From Phycisphaerae bacterium (GTDB taxonomy: Bacteria; Planctomycetota; Phycisphaerae; JAAYCJ01): a stretch of 10,159 nucleotides of DNA. Shown here piece by piece: positions 1 through 6,117 of the stretch (within the stretch, counting starts at the first letter, position 1; the number at the start of each line of letters is the position of its first letter). The position numbers and the translations under genes were made by a program. The notes beneath the pieces are model-generated. The model saw only the letters and a program-made list of their open reading frames with translations, did no database searches and was not told where the DNA came from. The stretch is from the NCBI GenBank assembly GCA_012514125.1, contig JAAZAW010000384.1:1-10159 (forward strand). The letters run 5' to 3'.

Positions 1-284
1 CGACCCGAAGCCCCATTCCCTGCCCTCTGCCAGAAAAGACTGAGGGGTTACAAACAATATCCTTTTCTTTTTGAAAGCGATTCTTCAAAATAGTATTCGA
101 AGATTTATTTTTTCACCCGAAAGTGAATTTTTATCATAAAATAAGGTCGCGAAACGCAAAGAGAAAAAAGGACCGTTTTCGACAAAAAAACAGGTAAACA
201 ACAAAATTCCTGTGCAAAAAAACTCGAAAATCGTCTCCTTTTCCTCTTCGCTATGACAATAAATTTTTTCCGTCGCATGGCTTC

Positions 285-299
285 ATACCGCCGTGGTAT
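285..299. promoter_or_regulatory. Imperfect dyad overlapping the pilD -10 (possible operator)
   Basis: The 15-base segment ATACCGCCGTGGTAT is nearly its own reverse complement: arms ATACCGC and GTGGTAT around a central C, with one mismatched pair. Its right arm runs into the -10 hexamer, a common position for a repressor site. No regulator can be named, and a dyad of this size can arise by chance. Confidence 0.25.
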
Positions 300-302
300 A
301 AA
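294..302 (+). promoter_or_regulatory. Extended -10 promoter for pilD
   Basis: The sequence TGGTATAAA fits the extended -10 pattern TGnTATAAT with one mismatch. No good -35 hexamer lies 16-18 bases upstream, which extended -10 promoters can tolerate. Transcription would start near 309, leaving a leader of about 16 bases that contains the ribosome binding site AAGGA at 311-315, nine bases before the ATG at 325. Confidence 0.5.
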
Positions 303-324
303 TGTTTATTAAGGATAGAGAATC

Positions 325-1752
325 ATGATGCCCGAATTAATCGTTGTTATTTTTCTTGCGGTTCTGGGGGCGAGCATCGGTAGCTTCCTGAACGTGGTCA
401 TTTACCGTCTGCCCAGAGGCGAATCGATCGTTTCCCCGCCGTCGCGATGCCCCACGTGTGAACGATGGATCCGCTGGTACGAAAACGTGCCGGTATTAAG
501 TTACCTGGCCCTTCGAGGCCGATGCGCCGGATGCAAAACGCCCATCAGCCCACGCTATGCCCTCGTCGAATTAATCACCGCCGTCCTGTTCGTAGCGATT
601 TACGATGCCCTTTACCTCAGCCACATGCACCCATGGTTCAACGGCGCAATGGCCACCTGGCCCCTCATGGCTGGACATCTCATTCTCCTGGCTGTACTGG
701 TGGTGTGTTCCGCCATCGATATTGAATTTTACCTGATTGATATTCGAATTACCTATTTTGCCATGATGGCCGGCGCTCTCATGTGGATGTCCGTCCCTGC
801 CGCCCATCTAGCCAAAATCGACGGTTTAGGCGACAACGCCGCCATGATTCTCGCCGGATTGACCGGTGCGGTAATCGGCATGATCATTCGCCGGCGAATC
901 GTCTTCAAAAATACCCCAAATCCCGAGCAGCAGGAGCTTCCCGAACAGCTCGGCGAAGAAAACGTATCGGAATTGAAAAAAAACGAGTCGGCCAAACCCA
1001 AATCCAAACCCAAATCCAACGCCAACGCCTGGCAGGTGGCGGGTTTGGCAATCTTTGCCTTTGGTTCCATCTGCCTCATAGTTTGGGCTATCCTGGGCGA
1101 ACACGATAAATATTCATTCGCCATGCGGGCCCTGGCGTATGTGGGTTGGGCGTTCCTGGCCATCATCCTGGGCGGAATTCCACAACGCCAATCCGATCGC
1201 GAGATCGTCCAAGCCATCGAAGAAGAAAAAAGTTTTGCCCGAATAACCGCCTTGAAAGAATTCGCAGGACTTTTACCCATAATCATCGGATTTCTCGTCG
1301 GTGTTTTCGCCATACACGCAAGCCCGGCTCTGGAAAACGTTGTTCGGAAAATCTATGAACTGAAAATCGGAGCCTTTACCCCGTTTGTAGGACTAAGTTA
1401 CGCCCTGGCGGGAATATTCCTCACCTCAACCTTCGGCTGGGCCGTCCGAATTCTCTTTACCCTCGGATTCGGAAAAGAAGCAATGGGCGCAGGCGACATC
1501 TATATCCTCGCCGCCATCGGAGCCATCGCTGGAACATTTGTCGCCATTGTTGGTTTTTTCATCGGTTCTGTTATTGGCGTTTTCGGAATCGTTGTGTTAT
1601 TATTGTGGAAAACGTCGCGGGCACTGAGTTATGGCCCGTGGATCGCGATTGGCGCATGGATATGTTTATTGTTTTATAACCCGATCTTCAATTACTTAAG
1701 ACCCGCAGGGGCCATGATGTTGCACCTGTTCACGGGAAACGAAGGGAAGTGA
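325..1752 (+). CDS. pilD: Type IV prepilin peptidase (A24 family) with large insertion
   Basis: This is an inner-membrane aspartyl protease that cleaves the leader peptide of type IV pilin or pseudopilin precursors; many family members also N-methylate the new N-terminus. The N-terminal domain (about 14-85) opens with the motif ASIGSFLNVVIYRLPRGES and has the zinc-type cysteine pairs C42/C45 and C67/C70. The catalytic aspartates are D132, in AIDIEFYLID, and D391, in the GxGD motif MGAGD. A YGPWIAIGA motif at 436-444 matches the family C-terminus. At 475 residues it is much longer than the usual roughly 250-300. The two aspartates lie 259 residues apart because of an insertion (about 190-350) with a charged Lys/Pro/Ser linker at 220-234 and extra membrane helices. 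ATG occurs at both 325 and 328. The stop is three bases before the next gene, which suggests co-transcription. Confidence 0.93.
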   Translation: MMPELIVVIFLAVLGASIGSFLNVVIYRLPRGESIVSPPSRCPTCERWIRWYENVPVLSYLALRGRCAGCKTPISPRYALVELITAVLFVAIYDALYLSHMHPWFNGAMATWPLMAGHLILLAVLVVCSAIDIEFYLIDIRITYFAMMAGALMWMSVPAAHLAKIDGLGDNAAMILAGLTGAVIGMIIRRRIVFKNTPNPEQQELPEQLGEENVSELKKNESAKPKSKPKSNANAWQVAGLAIFAFGSICLIVWAILGEHDKYSFAMRALAYVGWAFLAIILGGIPQRQSDREIVQAIEEEKSFARITALKEFAGLLPIIIGFLVGVFAIHASPALENVVRKIYELKIGAFTPFVGLSYALAGIFLTSTFGWAVRILFTLGFGKEAMGAGDIYILAAIGAIAGTFVAIVGFFIGSVIGVFGIVVLLLWKTSRALSYGPWIAIGAWICLLFYNPIFNYLRPAGAMMLHLFTGNEGK

Positions 1753-1755
1753 CCG

Positions 1756-2052
1756 ATGAGCATCCGAACATTCTGGGCGTGGCTGAGAATGATCGTTACG
1801 CTGATTGTGCTTTTTGCGATTATCCTGGTCATCTGGATGAACTGGAATAAAAAAGCCGATGTCTGGCTGTTTCACCATTTTCAGCAGATTCCCGTTTTGT
1901 GGCTCATTGTGATCACCGCCATCGTCTCTCTGATTACAAAATGGGTCGTCGGCGGTGTGCATCACGCCTATCGACAACTCAAATCTTCTCAAAGCAAGGA
2001 CAAAATGGACGAAATTCTAAAAAGAGAAAAAACACCGCAGAATAAGCCGTAA
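1756..2052 (+). CDS. Small two-helix membrane protein, LapA/DUF1049-like
   Basis: This 98-residue protein has two predicted membrane helices (about 11-28 and 46-66) joined by a short loop with the sequence MNWNKKADVWLF, then a charged, probably cytoplasmic tail ending in KREKTPQNKP. The arrangement of helix, Asn-containing turn, short hydrophobic strand and second helix resembles LapA/DUF1049 proteins, which are linked to lipopolysaccharide assembly in Escherichia coli. The resemblance is by layout, not by a diagnostic residue. The gene begins three bases after the pilD stop and has a purine-rich ribosome binding site, AAGGGAAG, overlapping the end of pilD, so it is probably translated from the same mRNA. 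It could equally be an unrelated small membrane protein. Confidence 0.7.
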   Translation: MSIRTFWAWLRMIVTLIVLFAIILVIWMNWNKKADVWLFHHFQQIPVLWLIVITAIVSLITKWVVGGVHHAYRQLKSSQSKDKMDEILKREKTPQNKP

Positions 2053-2163
2053 AGTTCACTTGCCTGTCTGGTCGATGAAAGAGTTTATAGACCAGGGCCG
2101 ATGACAATTAATTTGATTCTATTTCCGTGTAATAAACTTCGACGGTTACTTATGGAGGCCTGA
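2053..2163. repeat. Intergenic hairpin before the OmpA-like gene
   Basis: CTGGTC at 2068-2073 and GACCAG at 2090-2095 form a perfect six-base inverted repeat with a 16-base loop. GCC at 2062-2064 and GGC at 2096-2098 could extend it across a bulge. No T-run follows, so it is a poor intrinsic terminator. A sequence close to a -35 box, ATGACA, occurs at 2101-2106, but no -10 sits at the right distance, so no promoter is called. Confidence 0.35.
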
Positions 2164-2841
2164 ATGATGAGAAACAAAATTGTGAGTGCGTGTCTGGTAT
2201 TGGTCGCGGTAGTGACCCTCGGCGGCTGCGCCGAACAGGAAAAACGAGAAATCGATCGCTTGACACTGTCGAAACAGGACCTGGAAGGGCGAGTCCAGCA
2301 ACTGACCGATGAACTCGATACCAAACAGGCGGAACTGAGCAACTGCCAGGACAAACTTGCCCAGCTTACCGGTTCCCAAACGGCACTCCAGAGACAATTA
2401 CAGGAAGCATTAAAACAACAGCCTCCTCAGCAGGCCCTGCCTCAGGGGTTCGAGATTCGCGAAGGAAAGGTCATGACCTCGCTACCGGTGGCGGTGCTCT
2501 TCGATTCGGGACGAAACGTTTTAAAATCGTCGGCGTCGTCCAAACTCAACACCGTAATCAATCAAATTCGCGCAAACTTCCCTGGGATGGACGTTTATGT
2601 CGTCGGGCATACGGATACCGACCCGATTCGCCGAACCAAAGACAAGTGGCAGGACAACCTCGAGTTGTCGCTGGCGCGGTCGGCGGCGGTGACCCGCTAC
2701 CTGATTTCGCATGGGCTTAACGCCAAACAGGTAATTACCGCCGGTGTAGGCGAGTATCGCCCCGTGGCTTCGAACCGCACGAGAGATGGCAAGGCGAAAA
2801 ATCGCCGCGTGGAGTTCTGGATTTTACAGCCGAACAAATAA
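2164..2841 (+). CDS. OmpA/Pal-type peptidoglycan-associated lipoprotein
   Basis: This is a probable outer-membrane lipoprotein that binds peptidoglycan. A signal peptide ends in the lipobox LGGC, with C22 as the lipidated residue. A heptad-rich coiled coil (about 26-85) and a Gln/Pro linker (85-94) lead to an OmpA-type domain (about 97-222). That domain has the motifs VLFDSG, VGHTDTDP and NLELSLARSAAV. By alignment with OmpA, D151 and R172 correspond to the pair that binds diaminopimelate in peptidoglycan, and ASNRTRDGKAKNRRVEFWI is the usual C-terminal signature. The length of 225 residues fits a coiled-coil variant of Pal. GGAGG at 2154-2158 lies five bases before the ATG; the next codon is also ATG. 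It stands alone, bounded by an intrinsic terminator downstream. The coiled coil in place of a barrel separates it from classical OmpA. Confidence 0.9.
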   Translation: MMRNKIVSACLVLVAVVTLGGCAEQEKREIDRLTLSKQDLEGRVQQLTDELDTKQAELSNCQDKLAQLTGSQTALQRQLQEALKQQPPQQALPQGFEIREGKVMTSLPVAVLFDSGRNVLKSSASSKLNTVINQIRANFPGMDVYVVGHTDTDPIRRTKDKWQDNLELSLARSAAVTRYLISHGLNAKQVITAGVGEYRPVASNRTRDGKAKNRRVEFWILQPNK

Positions 2842-2853
2842 GCGGTGTCCCTT

Positions 2854-2884
2854 AATTGGAATATAATAATATTATACTACAATT
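2854..2884. repeat. AT-rich imperfect palindrome, copy 1
   Basis: The arms AATTGGAATATAAT and ATTATACTACAATT are inverted repeats with two mismatched pairs around a short centre. The left arm contains TATAAT at 2862-2867. The outer AATTG/CAATT and the TATAAT core match the second palindrome at 2915-2937, so the two are probably copies of one element. Confidence 0.6.
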
Positions 2885-2914
2885 GCGCTCGCCTCAGGCT
2901 GGGTTCGTCCTTCT

Positions 2915-2937
2915 AATTGTAATATAATATTACAATT
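2915..2937. repeat. AT-rich perfect palindrome, copy 2
   Basis: Eleven-base arms AATTGTAATAT (2915-2925) and ATATTACAATT (2927-2937) flank a single A, with no mismatch. TATAAT at 2923-2928 spans the centre. This copy starts 61 bases after the start of copy 1. The roughly 30 bases between the copies are G/C-rich and contain a short palindrome, GCCTCAGGC, at 2891-2899. It could be an operator, a remnant of a small mobile repeat, or a promoter element; no recognisable -35 sits upstream of TATAAT. Confidence 0.7.
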
Positions 2938-2967
2938 GGCAGATGAGATTGAAACGTCGCAAAACTT

Positions 2968-2999
2968 CGGAGACGCCTTGATCGGCGTCTCTGTTTTTT
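2968..2999 (+). terminator. Rho-independent terminator between ompA-like gene and hisH
   Basis: GAGACGCC (2970-2977) and GGCGTCTC (2984-2991) form a perfect eight-base G/C-rich stem with a six-base loop, extendable by one G-T and one C-G pair. A run of six T follows at 2994-2999. It lies 128 bases after the ompA-like stop and only 34 bases before the hisH start, so it might also act in the hisH leader. Confidence 0.85.
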
Positions 3000-3033
3000 G
3001 ATAGAATTTGAGATTTGGAATTCAGGAAATACG

Positions 3034-3654
3034 ATGATTGGAATTATAGATTATGGAATGGGTAATCTCGGGTCGGTCGTGAAGGGATTCGAGCGGGTCG
3101 GCGCCGAGGCACGGGTCCTGACGGATTATCGCGAGGTCAAGACTGTCGATCGGCTGGTGCTGCCGGGGGTCGGGGCGTTTGCCGATGCCGCCCGGACGCT
3201 TCGCGCGAAGAACTTTGTCGGGCCGATTCTGGATTTTGTGGCAGGGGGGAGACCTTTTCTGGGGATTTGTTTAGGTTTGCAGTTGCTTTTCGATGTCAGT
3301 TACGAGGACGGCGAGCATACCGGATTGGGGATTATAGCGGGGAAGGTCGTTCCATTCGATTTTTCGAAGATATCGACTCCGACGAAGCTCAAGATTCCGC
3401 ACATGGGGTGGAACACGCTGAGTTGGAAGCGGCAAGTGCCGATGTTGGAAGGGCTTAAGCAAAATTGCAGCGTTTATTTCGTCCATTCGTATTATGTGGT
3501 TCCCGACGACGAGGCCGTTTGCGCGACCCTGACGAGTTATGGGGTTGATTTTACGTCGATGATCTGGAAAGATAATGTCTATGCGACGCAGTTTCATCCG
3601 GAAAAGTCGCAGACGGTGGGTTTGAAGATGCTTGAAAATTTTGCGAGGTTATAG
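3034..3654 (+). CDS. hisH: Imidazole glycerol phosphate synthase glutaminase subunit HisH
   Basis: HisH is a class I glutamine amidotransferase. It hydrolyses glutamine and passes ammonia to HisF, which makes imidazole glycerol phosphate and AICAR in histidine biosynthesis in the cytoplasm. The N-terminus MIGIIDYGMGNLGSV is typical. The oxyanion-hole region PGVGAF is at 44-49, and the nucleophile C79 lies in FLGICLGLQLLF. H188 and E190 in QFHPEKSQ complete the catalytic triad. The length of 206 residues is normal. An in-frame TTG lies further upstream at 2998, but ATG at 3034 is preferred because AGGA (3024-3027) precedes it by six bases and homologues begin at this motif. It is followed four bases later by hisA. 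The partner gene hisF is not in this window. Confidence 0.97.
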   Translation: MIGIIDYGMGNLGSVVKGFERVGAEARVLTDYREVKTVDRLVLPGVGAFADAARTLRAKNFVGPILDFVAGGRPFLGICLGLQLLFDVSYEDGEHTGLGIIAGKVVPFDFSKISTPTKLKIPHMGWNTLSWKRQVPMLEGLKQNCSVYFVHSYYVVPDDEAVCATLTSYGVDFTSMIWKDNVYATQFHPEKSQTVGLKMLENFARL

Positions 3655-3658
3655 GCTG

Positions 3659-4390
3659 ATGCTGCAAATGGAAATTTTCCCTTCGATTGATTTGAAAGAT
3701 GGAAAAGTAGTAAGATTGATACAGGGCGATTATAATCGGCAGATTGATTATTCGACCGAACCTGAGCAGGTGGCCCGGAGTTACGTTGACGCTGGGAGCC
3801 GGTGGATTCATATTGTCGATCTGGATGGGGCGAAGACGGGGTCGGTTTATAATTTTGGTGTACTGGAGCGGATTTTGAAGGTGGGGGACGTCAAGATTCA
3901 GGTGGGTGGCGGGATTCGTTCGCAGCGTGTGATCAAACAGTTTCTTGACGCGGGGGCGAGCAGGGTGATTATCGGGACTCGGAGCGTGGAAGACTGGGAA
4001 TGGTTTCACGATATGGTTCACGACGCGGAATTTGCGGGGAAAATCGTTTTGGGGCTTGATGCCCGGGATGGGAAGCTTGCCAGCCATGGATGGACGAAGC
4101 AGACGAATATCCTGGCGACGGACTTGGCGAGGAAGGTTTCCCGGTGGCCTTTGGCGGCGATAGTATATACGGATATTGCGCGGGACGGGATGTTGACGGG
4201 GCCTAATTTTGATCAGCTTGAGCTGATGACCAAGGCCACGTCGGTTCCGGTGATTGCGTCGGGGGGCGTGGGGACGATTGAGGACGTTCGCAGATTGAAG
4301 GAATTTTCTATAGCGGGAATTATTATCGGACGTGCGCTTTTTGAGGGGAAAGTCGATTTGAAAGAGGCGATTTGTGAAGTTCGGGGTTAA
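3659..4390 (+). CDS. hisA: Phosphoribosylformimino-AICAR ribotide isomerase HisA
   Basis: HisA is a TIM-barrel enzyme that catalyses the Amadori rearrangement of ProFAR to PRFAR, the substrate of HisF/HisH. The general acid/base aspartates appear as D11 in PSIDLKDGKVVRL and D134 in GLDARDG. Phosphate-binding glycine loops are seen at 83-88 (GGGIRS), 200-206 (ASGGVGT) and near 224 (IIGRALFEG). YTDIARDGML at 170-179 is a further family motif. The length of 243 residues is normal. ATG at 3659 is chosen because GAGG at 3645-3648 lies ten bases upstream; ATG at 3668 (240 residues) is a possible alternative. The TTG at 3632 overlaps hisH and is unlikely. With hisH it makes a two-gene his unit. Confidence 0.96.
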   Translation: MLQMEIFPSIDLKDGKVVRLIQGDYNRQIDYSTEPEQVARSYVDAGSRWIHIVDLDGAKTGSVYNFGVLERILKVGDVKIQVGGGIRSQRVIKQFLDAGASRVIIGTRSVEDWEWFHDMVHDAEFAGKIVLGLDARDGKLASHGWTKQTNILATDLARKVSRWPLAAIVYTDIARDGMLTGPNFDQLELMTKATSVPVIASGGVGTIEDVRRLKEFSIAGIIIGRALFEGKVDLKEAICEVRG

Positions 4391-4726
4391 AGAGACGGTT
4401 TATCAGGAGAGAAAATTTCCTGGCAGGTGGATTTATTTATTTTTTTGGGATTTTTGAGGGGACGTCGAGAGGGTTATCAGGGTTGAGAAGGGGGAATTTT
4501 GTAAAGGGGTCATTTGCCGGGGTGGTTTGGGGTGTGGTGGGGATTTGTTTGTTGATAAAAGATAACGGCTTATAAAAATGGGTGTGGGGATTGTCGGGGG
4601 CCGATTCTTTCTTCGGGTTAAAATAAATTCTTAACCAAATTCTCAAGAGGGTTCATGTTGTGTGCCGATAATTTTCTAGGCTTATCGGACGAAACTAAAT
4701 TTAATGAGCTTGAATGAGGAACAGAC
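4391..4726. other. Intergenic region with dense G-run array
   Basis: No gene is seen in these 336 bases. Between 4447 and 4600 the plus strand carries twelve runs of three to five G, starting at 4447, 4458, 4471, 4480, 4490, 4506, 4519, 4529, 4539, 4580, 4586 and 4596, most about 10-13 bases apart. Four GGGG runs from 4506 to 4542 have loops of 9, 6 and 6 bases and could form a G-quadruplex. Further right, CCGATAA (4665-4671) and TTATCGG (4682-4688) are a perfect seven-base inverted repeat with a ten-base loop. It lies about 40 bases before the next start and may be a leader hairpin or operator. No promoter with both boxes was found. Confidence 0.55.
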
Positions 4727-5941
4727 ATGCGACTTGAAGTAAGCACACATCTGAATCTGCGGAAGGCGATGGGTTTCGTTATATTATGTATGGTTGTGGT
4801 GTTGGCAGGATGCGATTGCGGTCAGAGATCGACGGGGATGGTGGTGAAGCCGTCGAGTGAGGTGGAGTCGGTTCAATCGGCGTATGATGCCCGGATTTCG
4901 AGTCAGGTGGGTCAGCCTGTTCGGTCGGTGAGCCAGGAGTATCGTCAGGTGTCGATGTTTGGGGATCTTCCGAAGACGTCGCGGGTTTCTGAGGTTCAGT
5001 CGTCTCAGAGTCTTCAGCAGCATACATTTGCGACGGAAGGTGCGTGTTTTGATCCGAAGATCAGTTCCGACGGGAAATGGTTGGCGTTTGCATCGACTCA
5101 GCATACGCTTAAGCCCGACATTTATATCAAGCAGGTCAATTCGGTGACGATGACGCAGTTGACGAATCATCCGGCGAGCGACGTTCAGCCGGTATTTAGC
5201 AGCGATTCACGGAAGATCGCGTTTTGTTCGGATCGGACGGGGAACTGGGACATTTTTATTGTCGACGGGAACGGCAGGAACTTGCAGCAGGTTACGGACG
5301 ATCCGGCACCGGAGATGCATCCGAGTTTTTCGATTGACGGGAAGAAGCTGGTGTATTCGCGGTATAACGGTCAGTCTCGGCAGTGGGAGATTTGGCTGTT
5401 GGATTTGAGTAATCCCGGGCAGCGGAAGTATATTGCGGCGGGATTGTTTCCGAATTTTTCGCCTGTGGGCCATTCGATTGTTTATCAGCGGCCTGCGCAG
5501 CGGGGGTCAGAGTTATTTGGGATTTGGATGATTTCTTTGGGGAAGGACGATCAGCCTTCGATGCCGACGGAGGTGATTTCGGGATCGGATCGGGCGTTGA
5601 TTGGTCCGGAGTGGTCGTCGGATGGCGAAAAGATTGTTTATTGTTCGGTGCATCCGAATGATAAAGGGGCCGCGGTGGATTCGCAGCTTTGGATTGTGGG
5701 AGTGAACGGGCGAGGCAGAATGCCGATTACGGATCAGGGGATCGGGTGCTTTAGTCCGGTTTGGGGGCCGGATTCGAAGGTTTATTTTTGTGCGAATCGC
5801 GGGGAATGCGAGAATATCTGGTCGGTTGTTCCGATGATCGCGGGCGAGGAGATTGCGACGGCGAAGGCGGGGGAATCGATTAAGCCTAATAGTCCGATTC
5901 AGTTGGATGCGCGTGCAACGGTGGAGGTTGGGGAGGAGTAA
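4727..5941 (+). CDS. TolB-like beta-propeller lipoprotein (PD40 repeats)
   Basis: This is a probable lipoprotein with a six-bladed propeller related to TolB C-terminal (PD40/WD40-like) repeats. The signal peptide has a basic start (residues 1-13), a hydrophobic core and the lipobox LAGC with C29 lipidated. A low-complexity Ser/Gln/Val linker runs to about 100. Repeats of about 45 residues begin near 104, 147, 192, 237, 286 and 337. They carry the recurring pattern P-x-(W/F)-S-x-D-G-(K)-x-(I/L)-(V/A)-(F/Y), for example DPKISSDGKWLAFAS and GPEWSSDGEKIVYCS, plus blade ends such as NWDIFIVD and QLWIVGVNG. It lacks the N-terminal domain of classical TolB, so a Tol-Pal role is not assured; protein or glycan binding at the envelope is more general. 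GAGGA (4716-4720) lies six bases before ATG at 4727; a later ATG at 4769 would lose the basic n-region. Confidence 0.88.
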   Translation: MRLEVSTHLNLRKAMGFVILCMVVVLAGCDCGQRSTGMVVKPSSEVESVQSAYDARISSQVGQPVRSVSQEYRQVSMFGDLPKTSRVSEVQSSQSLQQHTFATEGACFDPKISSDGKWLAFASTQHTLKPDIYIKQVNSVTMTQLTNHPASDVQPVFSSDSRKIAFCSDRTGNWDIFIVDGNGRNLQQVTDDPAPEMHPSFSIDGKKLVYSRYNGQSRQWEIWLLDLSNPGQRKYIAAGLFPNFSPVGHSIVYQRPAQRGSELFGIWMISLGKDDQPSMPTEVISGSDRALIGPEWSSDGEKIVYCSVHPNDKGAAVDSQLWIVGVNGRGRMPITDQGIGCFSPVWGPDSKVYFCANRGECENIWSVVPMIAGEEIATAKAGESIKPNSPIQLDARATVEVGEE

Positions 5942-5957
5942 TTGAAGAGGAAGAGGC

Positions 5958-6117
5958 GGAGAAGGTGGGAAAGTTAAAAATTAAGAGTTAAGTTAAAAAG
6001 TTAAAAAGTTAAAGAGTTAAAGAGTTAAGTTAAGAGTAAGAGTAAGAGTAAGAGTTGAAGAGTGTAGAGAGTTGGGTTTTTGGTTTTTTTGTGAGAGTTT
6101 TTTTGAGATGAGAGTGG
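5958..6117 (+). other. 160-base tract without cytosine
   Basis: From 5958 to 6117 the plus strand contains no C at all; the flanking C residues are at 5957 and 6118. The left part is purine/T tandem repeat and the right part is alternating G and T-runs. It spans the whole gap between the propeller lipoprotein and the next gene, and no promoter with both boxes was recognised in it. Confidence 0.8.
5991..6052 (+). repeat. Tandem repeat of AGTTAAAR then AGTAAG units
   Basis: Four contiguous eight-base units are seen: AGTTAAAA at 5991-5998 and 5999-6006, then AGTTAAAG at 6007-6014 and 6015-6022. A degenerate joint (AGTTAAGTTAAG, 6023-6034) is followed by three AGTAAG units at 6035-6052. Similar degenerate units extend left to about 5972 and right to 6060. 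Slippage could change its length. Because it is non-coding, any effect would be on spacing or transcription of the gene that starts at 6108. Confidence 0.85.

Larger units (their letters stand above)
1..324. other. A/T-rich non-coding region upstream of pilD
   Basis: No convincing gene is seen here. The stretch is rich in A and T runs. Frame 1 is open from base 1 to a stop at 91-93 but has no recognisable protein character, so it could at most be the tail of a gene entering from the left. A minus-strand frame of 57 codons (278 down to 105) is mostly Lys, Arg and Phe from homopolymer runs and is probably spurious. A short inverted repeat TTCAC/GTGAA near 116-131 is followed by a run of five T and might be a weak terminator. 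The last 40 bases carry the promoter and ribosome binding site of the next gene. Confidence 0.6.

Noticed and set aside
1..93. Frame open from the left edge to a stop at 91-93 on the plus strand
   Set aside because: Only 30 codons without recognisable protein character; a gene tail cannot be excluded but is not supported.
105..278. 57-codon minus-strand reading frame upstream of pilD
   Set aside because: Its product is dominated by Lys, Arg and Phe from A and T runs, with no ribosome binding site, so it is probably chance.
753..1313. 186-codon minus-strand frame inside pilD
   Set aside because: It lies opposite a gene with clear catalytic motifs and has low-complexity Leu/Asp/Gly content expected of a shadow frame.
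2100..2135. Possible sigma-70 promoter before the OmpA-like gene (ATGACA and TAATAA)
   Set aside because: The two boxes are 23 bases apart, too far for a normal spacer.
3551..4087. 178-codon minus-strand frame across hisH and hisA
   Set aside because: Antisense to two well-identified enzymes; no family character and no ribosome binding site.
4545..4576. Possible promoter before the propeller lipoprotein (TTGATA or TTGTTT with TATAAA)
   Set aside because: Spacers are 13 or 20 bases and no combination fits 16-18 with a good -35.
4437..4646. 69-codon minus-strand frame in the gap after hisA
   Set aside because: Rich in Pro, Asn and Lys from the G-run and T-run strand; looks like a translation of low-complexity sequence.
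5972..6060. CRISPR array
   Set aside because: The repeats are contiguous 6-8 base units without spacers and there are no cas genes.
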